DNA of 30,860 nucleotides from Sperchopsis tessellata (lineage: Eukaryota; Arthropoda; Insecta; Coleoptera; Hydrophilidae): contig JAWQRN010000354.1 in assembly GCA_033557685.1 (NCBI GenBank), forward strand, positions 1 to 30,860, given 5' to 3'. The notes under the pieces are model-generated. The model was not told where the DNA came from. It saw only the letters and a program-made list of their open reading frames with translations, and did not search any database. Both the position numbers and the translations under genes were made by a program. Below are positions 30,845 through 30,860 of this stretch, one piece after another (the first letter of the stretch is position 1; each line of letters opens with the position of its first letter).

Positions 30845-30860
30845 GATATATATATATATA
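30845..30860. repeat. AT microsatellite cut by window end
   Basis: GATATA followed by TA units up to the last base; its full length lies outside the window. Confidence 0.85.

Noticed and set aside
1..30860. CRISPR arrays, tRNA and rRNA genes, bacterial promoters or operons
   Set aside because: I looked for spaced direct repeats, tRNA box B words (GGTTCRANTCC) and ribosomal sequence on both strands and found none; the sequence is eukaryotic in character.

Overview
The window looks like a gene-poor stretch of an animal nuclear genome, most likely an arthropod and probably an insect. The DNA is strongly AT-rich. There are no long open frames, no operon-like gene packing and no bacterial signals. 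What can be recognised is eukaryotic transposon debris of kinds common in insects: RTE-type and jockey-type LINEs, a BEL/Pao LTR element, mariner elements and a Penelope-like GIY-YIG fragment. A very short TTAGG-like patch fits an arthropod but proves little. I cannot name the order or species.

Layout. 1-72: end fragment of a foldback repeat family that recurs in the window. 230-1870 (minus): decayed RTE-type reverse transcriptase with its YADD box missing. 3632-3745: near-perfect 114-bp hairpin at the 3' edge of a jockey-type LINE remnant (3746-4770, minus). 6415-6557: short GC-rich open stretch that may be a host terminal exon. 7267-7357: another foldback fragment. 8538-8582: AT microsatellite. 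8846-9950: GATC-rich segment with 25-bp tandem repeats, possibly a non-autonomous DNA transposon. 11229-11891: complete foldback element. 11989-12590 (minus): two unidentified open segments. 13850-14110: LINE reverse transcriptase scraps. 16460-16700 (minus): mariner N-terminal fragment. 18128-21357: BEL/Pao element with two diverged LTRs and a large internal deletion, followed directly by a second RTE-type LINE (21400-22720, plus) that keeps YADD. 23568-24244: Penelope-like GIY-YIG fragment between 75-bp inverted arms. 24867-24993: 3' tip of a further mariner. 25135-25199: collapsed copy of the foldback family. 26641-27880: nearly full-length but dead mariner of the irritans type. 28179-28200: hammerhead-like hairpin. 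29193-30045 (minus): second jockey-type LINE remnant. 30845-30860: start of an AT microsatellite cut by the window edge.

How it fits together. Almost everything named is mobile DNA that has lost function through stops, frameshifts, deletions or catalytic substitutions, so the window reads as a graveyard of insertions. No protein-coding host gene is established; 6415-6557 and 11989-12590 are the only candidates. The least explained signal is the foldback family together with stem-loops of one shared plan, CUGA-like box, short stem, GAAAC-like box, in the foldback arms and the Penelope arms and, without the GAAA box, at 28.18 kb. That plan resembles the hammerhead ribozyme core known from Penelope-like elements and retrozymes.
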